In this document: one piece after another, positions 34,924 through 43,834 of the stretch | Position numbering within the stretch: the stretch's first letter is position 1 | Layout of the letters: each line of letters begins with the position of its first letter | Source of the DNA: Acanthopleuribacter pedis | GTDB lineage: Bacteria > Acidobacteriota > Holophagae > Acanthopleuribacterales > Acanthopleuribacteraceae | Length of the DNA: 51,913 bases | Direction: 5' to 3' | NCBI RefSeq assembly: GCF_017377855.1 | Contig: NZ_JAFREP010000051.1 | Coordinates: 1 to 51,913 of the forward strand | Translations under genes and position numbers: made by a program | Notes under the pieces: model-generated | Database searches by the model: none | The model's input: only the letters and a program-made list of their open reading frames with translations | What the model was told of the DNA's origin: nothing

Positions 34924-35925
34924 ATGGTCGATTTCACCTATCGAGATGAAACCTACGTATTTAACCGGGCTACCCGTTATCTCGCCCGAACCGAACCCCA
35001 ACAACGCCACAACTACCTCAGCCGCCTCCAACCCGACACGGTGCGCGGCAACGTCGCCGACGCCTGGCGCTTCCCGGTTTTGGACGGCGCCCCCGCGGGC
35101 ACCGACGCCAACGAGGTGACCTTCATTTACCGCGCCTGGAACGGGCGCAGCCCGGCCGAGGTCGCGGTCGCCGGCACCTTTGGCGAACTCTACCAACCGA
35201 TCCCGATGAAAGCGGTCGGCGATTATTTTTCGGTGACGGTGACCATCCCTTTCAACCAGGTCCACCGCTACCGCTTCCGTGTCGACGGCACCTGGCTGGT
35301 GGATCCGATTAATCCACAACAGGTAACGGACGCGCGCGGCGAAACCTGGTCCCGCTTCTTTACCGATTACTGTACCCAACGCCTGGTGCTGGAAACCTGG
35401 GAAGCCAACATCCTCGACCGCTTGACGGCGTTGCTGCTCCCCTTCCGCACCGAGTTGGGACGCCAATTCCTGGATCGCAGCCTGCCCCACAACTACCGCC
35501 TCGACGAATCGGTGGGCGTGGTCAACTACATCGACAAAATCCTGGCGCGCGAGGAGAACCACCGCCTGTTTGACTACCGCACCTGTCTGTCCATCCTCAA
35601 CGAGGTGCTGCGCGCCCGCGATTTCGTAAACGAACCGGAAGCCATGAGCCGCGCGCTGTACGAACAGGTTTTGGGTGAAATGGAAAGCGGCAACGTCGCC
35701 GGCTGGGACCTGGACCGTTACGGCAACCCCAACTTTTTCGTCAAACTGCTCAAGCGCCACACGGTCACCGGCGCCTTCTGCCATCCCAAATACGGCGGCA
35801 ACGTCAACGGCATCGCCTGGGCCTACCTGGAGGAACGCTTCCGCGCGGAAGACGGCGGCACCTTGTTCAACTGGCGCCAAGCGGTGGAACAGCCCCTCGG
35901 CAACAACCCCGACTACAACGGCTAG
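34924..35925 (+). CDS. CBM48-like domain fused to gluconate-2-dehydrogenase subunit-3-like domain
   Basis: A 333-residue protein. Residues about 60-140 form an early-set beta domain like CBM48/AMPK glycogen-binding modules: VTFIYRAWNGRSPAEVAVAG, then FSVTVTIPFNQVHRYRFRVD and GTWLVDPIN. From about 165 to the end the protein is helical and resembles the small subunit of membrane gluconate/GMC dehydrogenases (ILNEVLRARDFVNEPEAMSR, GWDLDRYGNPNFFVKLLK, HPKYGGNVNGIAW). No signal or Tat peptide is seen. GGAGGG fits the ATG at 34924. The GMC gene starts 11 bases downstream, so this is its probable partner subunit. The fused carbohydrate-binding-like domain is unusual and suggests a glycan or sugar-linked substrate. 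Confidence 0.8.
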   Translation: MVDFTYRDETYVFNRATRYLARTEPQQRHNYLSRLQPDTVRGNVADAWRFPVLDGAPAGTDANEVTFIYRAWNGRSPAEVAVAGTFGELYQPIPMKAVGDYFSVTVTIPFNQVHRYRFRVDGTWLVDPINPQQVTDARGETWSRFFTDYCTQRLVLETWEANILDRLTALLLPFRTELGRQFLDRSLPHNYRLDESVGVVNYIDKILAREENHRLFDYRTCLSILNEVLRARDFVNEPEAMSRALYEQVLGEMESGNVAGWDLDRYGNPNFFVKLLKRHTVTGAFCHPKYGGNVNGIAWAYLEERFRAEDGGTLFNWRQAVEQPLGNNPDYNG

Positions 35926-35936
35926 GAGCGGCAAAC

Positions 35937-37757
35937 ATGGACTTCGATGTTGTCATTATTGGATCGGGCGCGGGCGGCGCGCCCATCGCCCACACCTTGG
36001 TCAACGCGGGCAAGTCGGTCCTGGTACTGGACAAAGGCCCGTTGCTGCGCACACAAAGCGACAACCTGGACGGGATTAGCGATTTCAAAAGGGACGAGCT
36101 GTTGGCCAACGGACCCGAGAAAATCCTCAACCTGCCAGGAGTGGCCAACAACGGCCAGTCGTATTTCCCCAGTCACGTGGAACCCGATCTCAACGACGAG
36201 CCCCATATATATAAAGATAAGCAAGGACAGGAACGCGCCACGATTGAAGGCTACACGGCCAACGTCGTCGGCGGCGGTACCCAGCTCTACGGCGCGGTCA
36301 GCGTGCGTTTCTCACGGGAAGATTTCGCGCTGGGCTCCTTGAACGCGGGTCGCACGGACCTAGCCAACGACCCCAACGGCGACGTTCCCCGTGAGGCGCG
36401 CGACTGGCCGTTGGACTACGACCAAATGGAACCCTACTACGCCAAAGCGGAACGCCTGGTGGGCATTAACGGCACGGCGCAAGGTCAGATTAAACCCTTC
36501 ACCTCGGGCAACAACACCTACCAAACCCCACTGGAACCCAACCCGATCAGCCAAATCGTGGCGGACGGCATGGACACGCTGGGCATGGCGCGCTACCGCA
36601 CCCCGCTGGCGGTGATTACCGAAGACCACGCCCCCAGCGGTCGCACCGCCGGCAATCCCAAAACGGGTTACGTCAACCGCTACGGCGACCCGATGGGTTA
36701 CAAATCCAACACCTGGGTTTCCCTGCTGCGACCCATCAAAGACAACCCCAACTTCGAATTGCGCCCCAACTGCCACGTCACCCACCTGCAAGCCCAGGGC
36801 GACCGCGTCACCGAGGTTCACTATCTGGATCCGACCGGCGCGACCAAGGTGGTTTCCGGCAAGGTCGTGGTGGTGGCCTGCTCGGCGATTGAGTCGGTGC
36901 GTTTGCTGCACATCTCGGCCGCGCGCGACGCCGACTTCGAGAACCGCATCAACGGCAACAACCTGCTGGGCGCCTACTTTTTGACCCACTGCTTCGGCGG
37001 CGCCGAGGTGCGCCTGCGCCGACGCTTCGACAAAAGCATCTCGCTGGACAGCGATTGGGCCACCGACCACTGCGCCAACCCGGACTGGTTCCGCGGCCAA
37101 GGCCTGTGGGCGGGCGGCGTGATGTACAACAACACCTCGGACCAAGCACTGCCGCTGGCCTTGGCCCGCCACGACGGCAGCGCCGACTTGGACACGACCT
37201 GGAACGGCTGGGTCGGCCGCGTTTTCTCGCGGGCCAACAGCATGCCGGGCGATCAGTTTTACGACATCGCCGACTTCTTCAACCAAGAACTGGGCACGCG
37301 CCTGTCGGTGAGTTTCATGGCCAACCAGGTGCCGGTGCGCGCCAACCGCATCCTGCTCCACCCCTCGATCCGCGACAAGTGGGGCCTGCCGGTGGCCCTG
37401 ATCGATAAATCCTGGCACAGCCACGATTTGGCGGTGATGGCGACCTTGGAAGCCCAGTGCCGCGCGATTCTGGAACAGGGCGCCACCCAAAACGGCGGCT
37501 TTGACAACGGCAATCTGGAGAGCGGTTTTGTCAGCGGCAACGCCCGCATCGCCAACCACATCCTTGGCGGCGCACGGTTCGGCACCGATCCCACCGATTC
37601 GGTGCTCGACCCCGACTGCCGCGCCTGGAACTTCGAGAATCTGTACGTTGCCGACGGCTGTTTCATGCCCACCTCGGGCGGCGGCAACCCCACCTTAACC
37701 ATCCAGGCCAACGCCTTTCGGGTCGCCGACCGGCTGCTGGCTTCCGGGAGGATTTAA
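35937..37757 (+). CDS. GMC-family FAD-dependent oxidoreductase
   Basis: A 606-residue flavoenzyme of the glucose-methanol-choline family. FDVVIIGSGAGGAPIAHTLV binds FAD; YTANVVGGGTQLYGAVSVR matches the GMC N-terminal signature; the end has NHILGGARFGTDPTDSVLD, then ENLYVADGCFMPTSGGGNPT, with the catalytic histidine-asparagine pair. It oxidises an alcohol or sugar hydroxyl to a carbonyl and passes electrons on, here probably through the subunit-3-like partner, since no oxidase trait is evident. No signal peptide. AGGAG overlaps the upstream stop; the next gene follows after three bases. Confidence 0.95.
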   Translation: MDFDVVIIGSGAGGAPIAHTLVNAGKSVLVLDKGPLLRTQSDNLDGISDFKRDELLANGPEKILNLPGVANNGQSYFPSHVEPDLNDEPHIYKDKQGQERATIEGYTANVVGGGTQLYGAVSVRFSREDFALGSLNAGRTDLANDPNGDVPREARDWPLDYDQMEPYYAKAERLVGINGTAQGQIKPFTSGNNTYQTPLEPNPISQIVADGMDTLGMARYRTPLAVITEDHAPSGRTAGNPKTGYVNRYGDPMGYKSNTWVSLLRPIKDNPNFELRPNCHVTHLQAQGDRVTEVHYLDPTGATKVVSGKVVVVACSAIESVRLLHISAARDADFENRINGNNLLGAYFLTHCFGGAEVRLRRRFDKSISLDSDWATDHCANPDWFRGQGLWAGGVMYNNTSDQALPLALARHDGSADLDTTWNGWVGRVFSRANSMPGDQFYDIADFFNQELGTRLSVSFMANQVPVRANRILLHPSIRDKWGLPVALIDKSWHSHDLAVMATLEAQCRAILEQGATQNGGFDNGNLESGFVSGNARIANHILGGARFGTDPTDSVLDPDCRAWNFENLYVADGCFMPTSGGGNPTLTIQANAFRVADRLLASGRI

Positions 37758-37760
37758 GCC

Positions 37761-38927
37761 ATGGACGCACGTTTCAACGAGATTTTCACCCACCCCGAAA
37801 ACGCGTTTTTTAAGGTGGTTTTCCCACCGGATCGCGTCTACCATGCGCAATACATGAACGCGACCCGCGCCGACGACTACCGCTACGACGTGGAAGAAGT
37901 GCGCGACAAAAACGACATCGTGGTCTACAAAGGCAAAGTCTTTTTCCAAGGCCTGCCGCTGTGCAACTTCCTGCGCTTGGAATACGGCGCGCGCCGCCTC
38001 GGTGAAACCGCGCGCGAGGCGAACCGCTTCCTGCGCGAGCAGGTCATCGCCGACGTCTCGCTCATCACGGCCGACGGCGACACCGGCCCGGCCCGCGTCC
38101 GCCTGCACTACTGCGATTGGGTGCGCGCCTACCAGGTGGAAATTTGGGAAACCCTGGAGCCGCCGGCGGGCCGCAACCACCATTACAAGGTGCTCGACAT
38201 GATGGGCGCGCGCGGCTCGATCACGCGCTTGCGACCCTTCACCGAGGTACTCAAGAACGTCAAAGCCGTCAAACAGGTGCGCATCAGTTTCCGCGAGGGC
38301 GACACGGACGAACCCTTCGGCTACGCCATTAACGAGGCCAACGCGGCGCGCGACAACAACTACAACCGCAACCACCAGGTACCCAACACGCAAACACCCA
38401 GTTCGAACCAAAACACGGTGGAGAAACAGGACTACCTGATCGACTTTCAACGGGGCTGGTTCCTGGACGCGGAAAACACGGCGCCGGTACGCTACCTGAA
38501 CGCGATGATGAACGACGGCGACCCCGAACGCCACGCGCAAAACATCACCGACATGCGCTGGCTGTTGCAGGGCGAGTTGGGCGGCACGCTCGTCTTCTTC
38601 CATGAGGTAACCGTGCCCCCGGCCACCACCGTCGACGGCAACCGCCTCGGTTCGGTTGAAGGCACGCACCGCCACATCGGCAGCGAGGAACTCTATTACA
38701 TCGTGTCGGGCGAAGGCACCGCCTACATGGGCGAAGGCGACGATCCGGCCACGGACGCCTTCCCCACGGTGACCCGCACCATCTTCGGCATCGGTCCCCG
38801 CGCCTGTAAAGAACTGCCGGTGCGGCAAGGCCACGTGATTTACACCAAAAGCGGCGGCATTCACGGCATCCGCAACGACGGCGACCAACCGCTTAAGTTC
38901 GTCGCATTTTTGTACCACACCCGTTAA
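37761..38927 (+). CDS. Cupin-domain protein
   Basis: A 388-residue two-part protein. The first 200 residues are a beta-rich unknown domain with many charged and aromatic residues. Residues 270-385 form a cupin: GTLVFFHEVTVPPATTV, then GTHRHIGSEELYYIVSGEGT and HGIRNDGDQPLKFVAFLYH, with histidines and a glutamate in the usual metal positions (HxHxxxE-like: HRHIGSEE). The cupin may bind iron or manganese and act as isomerase, dioxygenase or sugar-binding protein. GGAGG lies in the end of the GMC gene just before its ATG. Not recognised as any characterised family. Confidence 0.82.
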   Translation: MDARFNEIFTHPENAFFKVVFPPDRVYHAQYMNATRADDYRYDVEEVRDKNDIVVYKGKVFFQGLPLCNFLRLEYGARRLGETAREANRFLREQVIADVSLITADGDTGPARVRLHYCDWVRAYQVEIWETLEPPAGRNHHYKVLDMMGARGSITRLRPFTEVLKNVKAVKQVRISFREGDTDEPFGYAINEANAARDNNYNRNHQVPNTQTPSSNQNTVEKQDYLIDFQRGWFLDAENTAPVRYLNAMMNDGDPERHAQNITDMRWLLQGELGGTLVFFHEVTVPPATTVDGNRLGSVEGTHRHIGSEELYYIVSGEGTAYMGEGDDPATDAFPTVTRTIFGIGPRACKELPVRQGHVIYTKSGGIHGIRNDGDQPLKFVAFLYHTR

Positions 38928-38939
38928 AGGCGAGGACTT

Positions 38940-40205
38940 ATGCATCAAATCAACCACGGCGACAGTGTTTTTATTTTGGAAAACGGCGAAAGCCCCGACT
39001 ACAACCACGGCAACTCCCTCGTTCGTTTGATGAGCCACATGGAAGCCACCCGCCTGGCGGCCGAACGCGAGCATTACCTGCACGAAAGTTTGCAGTACCT
39101 GTTCCCGTTTAGGCAGTTAGAACTCTACGGACCCGCCGGGGGCCGCAGCGCCGCGCAAAACATCAACCCGGAGAACCAAGACAACAAGGAAGATTTCCAG
39201 AAACAAAACATCCGCGCCTTCACCCTAAGTGACACGGCGCTCACGCGCGGCTGGGCCAACGCGGGCGCCTGGACGGGGCCCTTCCTGCAAATCTCCTACT
39301 GGGGCGGTCCCGATTCGACCTTGGCCAAGGCAAGCGCGGCCGAGGATTTTGACATGACGGACCACCTGCTGCTGTGGCTGAAGGTGGCCGACAACGCGGT
39401 CGGCGAACTTTTGAAGGTTCCCTACGATCCCGAGACAGACCGCTACCAACTGGAAATTTGGGGTTATCCCGGCAACGATTTGATCAACCACCTGGACGAA
39501 CGGGGTCGGCTCGGCATGGAAACGGGTCGGCTGATCACCGCGCCCAACCTGATCAAAGGCAGCGCCGGCGACTTCGCCCGCGAGGGGCTGAACGACCTGA
39601 ACATGTTTGGCGTGGCGCCGGAAAACAGCATGCACCCGCTGCATCCGCTGCACATCGAGGCGGCGTGGGCGCACCCGTCCGGCGCGGTGTGGGACTCAAA
39701 AGACGGCGACAACTACCATTTCGAATTCAACATGATGGTGCGCGGCTGGGATCAGTTCCTCAAGGTCGGCATGAGCCCCAATCCCCACGGCGGGGTCGGT
39801 TTCCTGGAATACCGCAACCTGCTCTCCAATTATTTCGAGTTCAAGAACTCGGGCGAGCTGGGCCGCGAGATCCCCGACTGGAGCTTCGACGCCAACGGCA
39901 ACAAGGGCCTGACCGCGACGGAGAAGTTCATGGCGGTGGATTACATGGACCTGCACATCATGAAACCGCAATGCGGCATCGGCCTACACCGCCACCGCGA
40001 CAACCAGGAAATTTTCCTGATGATGAAAGGGCGCGGCTTGATGGTGGTCGGCGATTGGGCGCACATGGACAACCGCGAGCGTTGCTTTGAGATGCGTACC
40101 TTGCGCGAGGGCCACTTCGCCATGCTCAAGGGCGGCAACATGCACGGCTTGATGAACCCCACCGACGAAGACGCGGCCCTGTTTATGTTCGGCGGTTACG
40201 ATTGA
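38940..40205 (+). CDS. Second cupin-domain protein of the operon
   Basis: A 421-residue protein. Residues 90-190 have jelly-roll strands (WTGPFLQISYWGG, DMTDHLLLWLKVADNAVG, YQLEIWGYPGN) that resemble the first part of the preceding protein. The C-terminal cupin reads MDLHIMKPQCGIGLHRHRDN followed by EIFLMMKGRGLMVVGD and ends EGHFAMLKGGNMHGLMNP with a last histidine, so the metal site (HRHxxxxE, H) is complete. It follows the first cupin gene by 12 bases with AGGCGAGGA as ribosome site. Likely works with the GMC enzyme on the same or the next intermediate. No characterised homologue recognised. Confidence 0.82.
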   Translation: MHQINHGDSVFILENGESPDYNHGNSLVRLMSHMEATRLAAEREHYLHESLQYLFPFRQLELYGPAGGRSAAQNINPENQDNKEDFQKQNIRAFTLSDTALTRGWANAGAWTGPFLQISYWGGPDSTLAKASAAEDFDMTDHLLLWLKVADNAVGELLKVPYDPETDRYQLEIWGYPGNDLINHLDERGRLGMETGRLITAPNLIKGSAGDFAREGLNDLNMFGVAPENSMHPLHPLHIEAAWAHPSGAVWDSKDGDNYHFEFNMMVRGWDQFLKVGMSPNPHGGVGFLEYRNLLSNYFEFKNSGELGREIPDWSFDANGNKGLTATEKFMAVDYMDLHIMKPQCGIGLHRHRDNQEIFLMMKGRGLMVVGDWAHMDNRERCFEMRTLREGHFAMLKGGNMHGLMNPTDEDAALFMFGGYD

Positions 40206-40212
40206 TCCTGAA

Positions 40213-40238
40213 GCGGGGCCGTCCCAAACGGGCGGCCC
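40213..40238 (+). terminator. Hairpin after the GMC/cupin operon
   Basis: A GC-rich stem (GGGGCCGTCC with GGGCGGCCCT, mismatched once) eight bases past the last stop codon, between convergent genes. There is no T run, so termination by it alone is uncertain. Confidence 0.4.
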
Positions 40239-40246
40239 TGAGCGGG

Positions 40247-41326
40247 TTAAAGGTATGTCGCAGCAGCCGCTTTGATGCGGTCCCGATCCGCGTGCTTTTG
40301 GAACCAAGATTGTTCGAAACACGCGTTCATGATGGTATCCAGATGGGCGTAGCCGTCGTAGGTTAGCTGTTCTTTTAACAGGTACACCAGCAGGTCAGCC
40401 CATTCGGGATTAGCCGTCGCAGCTTCATCGGCCAGAATGCTGCACAGCAGGGAAAAGGCGTTGTGTTCATCCCAGCCTTGGCAAAGGCCGCCCTCGTCGT
40501 CCTCGAAGGAAACCGGCTCGCCGTAGAGATCCTCCGCCACTTCCTCGAAGGTGAGCGAATGGTCGATGATGTGGCGGATCAGTTGCGCCCACTCGGGACA
40601 AGATACGAAGTTGGGGTTTCGGAGGTAATGAACGCATACCCACTGAGCGGCGTCGGAATAGTCGGAGACCCGATCACCTACGGTCAATTCAGTGATTGCC
40701 TGTTGGTACACGACAGCCGCATCCATCGGTTTACAGGGTGCCACCTCTTGCAGGAGCAGCGCATCCAATTCAGCCTTGGTCGCCGCATCCGTGGTCAGCC
40801 CGGCCTGCTTCAGTTCGCGCAACATGGCCTGCACGCCTTGGAAAAGGTCGCGGGGTACCGGGTCGTAGGGGTATTCGTCCATGCGGGCCTTATGCAGCTT
40901 GGCCAGGGCCATGCCGAACTGGATATGACTGCCCTCGGCGTAGGTTCGCTGAGTGTAACGGCGCTGTCCTTCCTCACGCCAACGCACCGAGACATTGGGT
41001 GCCTTGGTGTTGGCAAGCAAGCGCTTGAGCAGCGCAACTTTATGGTCGCTGTCGCCCGCTTCATTGATCAGCGCAAACATCAAAGCCGGGCCGGAAAGCT
41101 GATAGGCACCGTATATGGTGGAAACTTGATCGGGATCGGCCCCTCTTTCCAGAAGGTAACGCAAGGCCGCCGCCTCACCGGTGCAAGCGAGCCAAGCAAG
41201 CGCATGAAGGCCCTGGTCGCTGAAAACCATAAAATCCGATGCACCGAGTTCTTCGTCAGCCTGTGCCGCGCTGCGTCCTCGACCAATGTCACATACCACC
41301 GCAATGAGTTCTGCAAAGGTTTTCAT
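40247..41326 (-). CDS. Hypothetical protein with ankyrin-like N-terminus
   Basis: A 359-residue soluble protein. Residues 35-70 read like one or two ankyrin units (DQGLHALAWLACTGEAAALR, then YLLERGADPDQVS) and the following helices continue in loose helical-repeat style. The rest is acidic and helical, with conserved-looking tryptophans in EWAQLIRHI and EWADLLVYLL, two similar segments that may be a duplicated unit. It has AGGTAGGA before the ATG. Likely a protein-binding scaffold; function unknown. It is on the opposite strand from its neighbours and monocistronic. Confidence 0.7.
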   Translation of the reverse strand: MKTFAELIAVVCDIGRGRSAAQADEELGASDFMVFSDQGLHALAWLACTGEAAALRYLLERGADPDQVSTIYGAYQLSGPALMFALINEAGDSDHKVALLKRLLANTKAPNVSVRWREEGQRRYTQRTYAEGSHIQFGMALAKLHKARMDEYPYDPVPRDLFQGVQAMLRELKQAGLTTDAATKAELDALLLQEVAPCKPMDAAVVYQQAITELTVGDRVSDYSDAAQWVCVHYLRNPNFVSCPEWAQLIRHIIDHSLTFEEVAEDLYGEPVSFEDDEGGLCQGWDEHNAFSLLCSILADEAATANPEWADLLVYLLKEQLTYDGYAHLDTIMNACFEQSWFQKHADRDRIKAAAATYL

Positions 41327-41598
41327 GCCGTCCTACCTCTTCTGTTCGTTGGTGTTTGTTGGTGTTCCTCGGGACTCAAGGGACCATCTGAGTACCACCC
41401 TACCCAAGTACGCGCAAAACAGGGCGGAAACCGCGGAGCAAATCGAAACCGACACCCATTGTTAGGCCGCGGTAAAAAAACGGATCAATTGCTTACCTTT
41501 AAAAAAACATGTCCCCATTCAAAGGGCTAATGCACGTTTCCTTGACGAGCAGCTCACAAATTCACCGCGTTACTATTCTTTTGCCCTTTGGAGAGATC

Positions 41599-43719
41599 AT
41601 GTTCAATCGAAAAATGTTGCTATGTTGCGTATCCCTTCTGTTTTTTGCGGCCCAGTCCTTCTTGGTTGCCCAACAAAACCCCTCGTCGGGGAACTCGGCC
41701 CTGGTTACCTGGGACTTAAGCCACTTAAACCTTGAAGGCTATTACAAGCACGCGCTGCTCAACGGCGGTCCCGGCGTCGACCCGCCGCCAAACAGCCATT
41801 TCACCGAACTCGGCCTCACCTATGAAACGGTGGATCCCGACGAATGCACCTCCCACCTGCACAGCTACGCAAATCTGTTCATCGGTTCGCCTATCGACCG
41901 CAACGGTATGTTGTTTTACCCCGACGGCGCCAACCGTTTCGCGATGATGGTTGTGGGCGGCGCGGCCGCGGAAGAATACGAGAATGACGATTGTAGTCAA
42001 CCTCTTACCGGCTCTTGGATCGGCGGCGGCGGCCGTTTCTCCGACTTCCTAAAAGACAATTGGAACGACATGGGCCAGACCGGTCGGCATCACTTCCACA
42101 AGTTCATGAGCGGCGGTGGCGCCTACAGCGGTTTCTGCGCGGGCTCCTCGCTGATGGAGACCGCCGCACTGAACATTACCAACTACAACGAGGTCGGCTT
42201 GATTAACGCGAACGACTGGCTCTTCAACCGAACCGGTGACCAATTGGTCCCCTATGTTGGAAACCTGACCGCTTTTCAAGGTGTCAGAAGTCTCGGCGGC
42301 GGCACCTTATTCGAAAATCCCAACCCGCCCCAGGGCGCGGAAGTCATCTATTACGCCTCCGGCAACGCCCTCCCCGAATCTGACGATGTGCCGGCCACCC
42401 CCCATTTGCCCGATTTTCAATACGTCCCCTTGGTGTGGAGTTGGGATAACCCAAACCGTGCTGATTGGGGCCGCATGGTCGTCTCCGGTGCCCACCCCGA
42501 GCTCGGTTCAACCAGCGAGGCCTTTGCCTTAACCGCGGCCATGTACAGCTACGCCCTCGAAGGCAGTGGCAGAATCCACATCAAAGAGAATTCCCTCAAT
42601 AACGGCGCCACCCGTTCCATGAACCAAGACACCGGCGGCGATCCGCAACAAACCAAAATCGGCGACAAGCAAATCCACCACTTCACCCTCGACCCCATCG
42701 GCTCCGGTAACCGCTACCTTTTGGTCGAACTCGAAGGCGCGTTGGCCGACCAAAACGAGGAAGTCTACGATTTCCGACTGTACCTCAACCGCGACCGCCC
42801 CGCCTTCCCGAGCGACCACCTGTACATGGGCGGTGGTTCCCTCTCCAACAAAACGATTTACCTGGAGAACCTCCCGGATTTAGCCAACGGCACCTGGTAC
42901 GTGGGCGTCGAACTCTTCACGACCGTGGAACTCGAAACCAATACTTGGGGCGAGCAACGTTACGTCGGCCGCACCGAGGTTTTGAACGGCATCGCCTATG
43001 ACCTCACCGCCACCTGGAGCAACGGGCCGATTCACGTTTGCGACGAGCTCGTCGAAAACGTCACCATCGCAAGCAGCGTCGCCCAAAACACCAACACAAC
43101 CATCAGCTGGACAACCGAATGCATCGACAACAGCGACACGGTCAAAGTTGAATTGCTGACCTCGGGCGGTGCACTGATCCGTACCCTAACCACGAGCGTC
43201 CCCGCCAACAGCGGCACCTTCGACTGGTTTGCCAACCAAAGCACGGGCAGCTACCGCATCCGCGTCACCGCCAACCACGACCCCAACCTGTTCGCCCTGA
43301 GCAACAGCTTCACGGTGGTGGAAACACCAGCCGATCCCTTCATCCGCGTCAGCAGCAAAGGCAGCTTGGCCAATGGCACCCTTTACATTGACGACTGCAA
43401 ACCTGGCAGCACCTGTACGCGGGTGATCTACCTAACCAACACCGGCGACGATTACCGCATGGTCGGTGCCACGGTTCGCGACAACCCGGGTCATCAAAGT
43501 TACACTTTTCTACTGAGTAGCCCGGATCAGGTCATCCCGTTTGTGCCACCGTTTCCCGCACAAATGTTCATGGGCCTGGACGGCCGGCGTACGGCCAAGC
43601 TCATCGTTTCCTTCCCTTACAACTACAACGGTCTTCCTTCCATACACACCTTGGAACTGCAAGGCCACAACGCCGAACTTGAATACGAAACCATCAACCT
43701 CTGCGTCAACTGCCGCTGA
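41599..43719 (+). CDS. Secreted multi-domain protein with class I amidotransferase-like domain
   Basis: A 706-residue exported protein. Signal peptide 1-24. Residues 35-320 form a class I glutamine-amidotransferase-like fold, closest to the BPL_N type, with a nucleophile elbow in GGGAYSGFCAGSSLME (C180). A beta domain like bacterial pre-peptidase C-terminal (PPC) modules follows (HHFTLDPIGSGNRYLLVELE and GTWYVGVELFT). Next is an Ig-like module of the Kre9/KNH kind (NTNTTISWTTECIDNSDTV), and the end is a further beta module with cysteine pairs. Probably a surface or secreted hydrolase. The start is set by TTTGGAG; the frame opens earlier without a site. A terminator follows. Confidence 0.75.
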   Translation: MFNRKMLLCCVSLLFFAAQSFLVAQQNPSSGNSALVTWDLSHLNLEGYYKHALLNGGPGVDPPPNSHFTELGLTYETVDPDECTSHLHSYANLFIGSPIDRNGMLFYPDGANRFAMMVVGGAAAEEYENDDCSQPLTGSWIGGGGRFSDFLKDNWNDMGQTGRHHFHKFMSGGGAYSGFCAGSSLMETAALNITNYNEVGLINANDWLFNRTGDQLVPYVGNLTAFQGVRSLGGGTLFENPNPPQGAEVIYYASGNALPESDDVPATPHLPDFQYVPLVWSWDNPNRADWGRMVVSGAHPELGSTSEAFALTAAMYSYALEGSGRIHIKENSLNNGATRSMNQDTGGDPQQTKIGDKQIHHFTLDPIGSGNRYLLVELEGALADQNEEVYDFRLYLNRDRPAFPSDHLYMGGGSLSNKTIYLENLPDLANGTWYVGVELFTTVELETNTWGEQRYVGRTEVLNGIAYDLTATWSNGPIHVCDELVENVTIASSVAQNTNTTISWTTECIDNSDTVKVELLTSGGALIRTLTTSVPANSGTFDWFANQSTGSYRIRVTANHDPNLFALSNSFTVVETPADPFIRVSSKGSLANGTLYIDDCKPGSTCTRVIYLTNTGDDYRMVGATVRDNPGHQSYTFLLSSPDQVIPFVPPFPAQMFMGLDGRRTAKLIVSFPYNYNGLPSIHTLELQGHNAELEYETINLCVNCR

Positions 43720-43745
43720 TTCAAAGCGCGAACATAATTTTTTAT

Positions 43746-43771
43746 AGCCGGTGTCACCACCGGCTTTTTTT
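43746..43771 (+). terminator. Intrinsic terminator of the secreted protein gene
   Basis: AGCCGGTG (43746-43753) pairs with CACCGGCT (43758-43765) around a four-base loop and is followed by seven T. Confidence 0.93.
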
Positions 43772-43834
43772 ATGTCCGGGCCATCATGTCGGTCCGCGAT
43801 AGGATGGACACACCGCCACCGGGAGGCGGAAATC

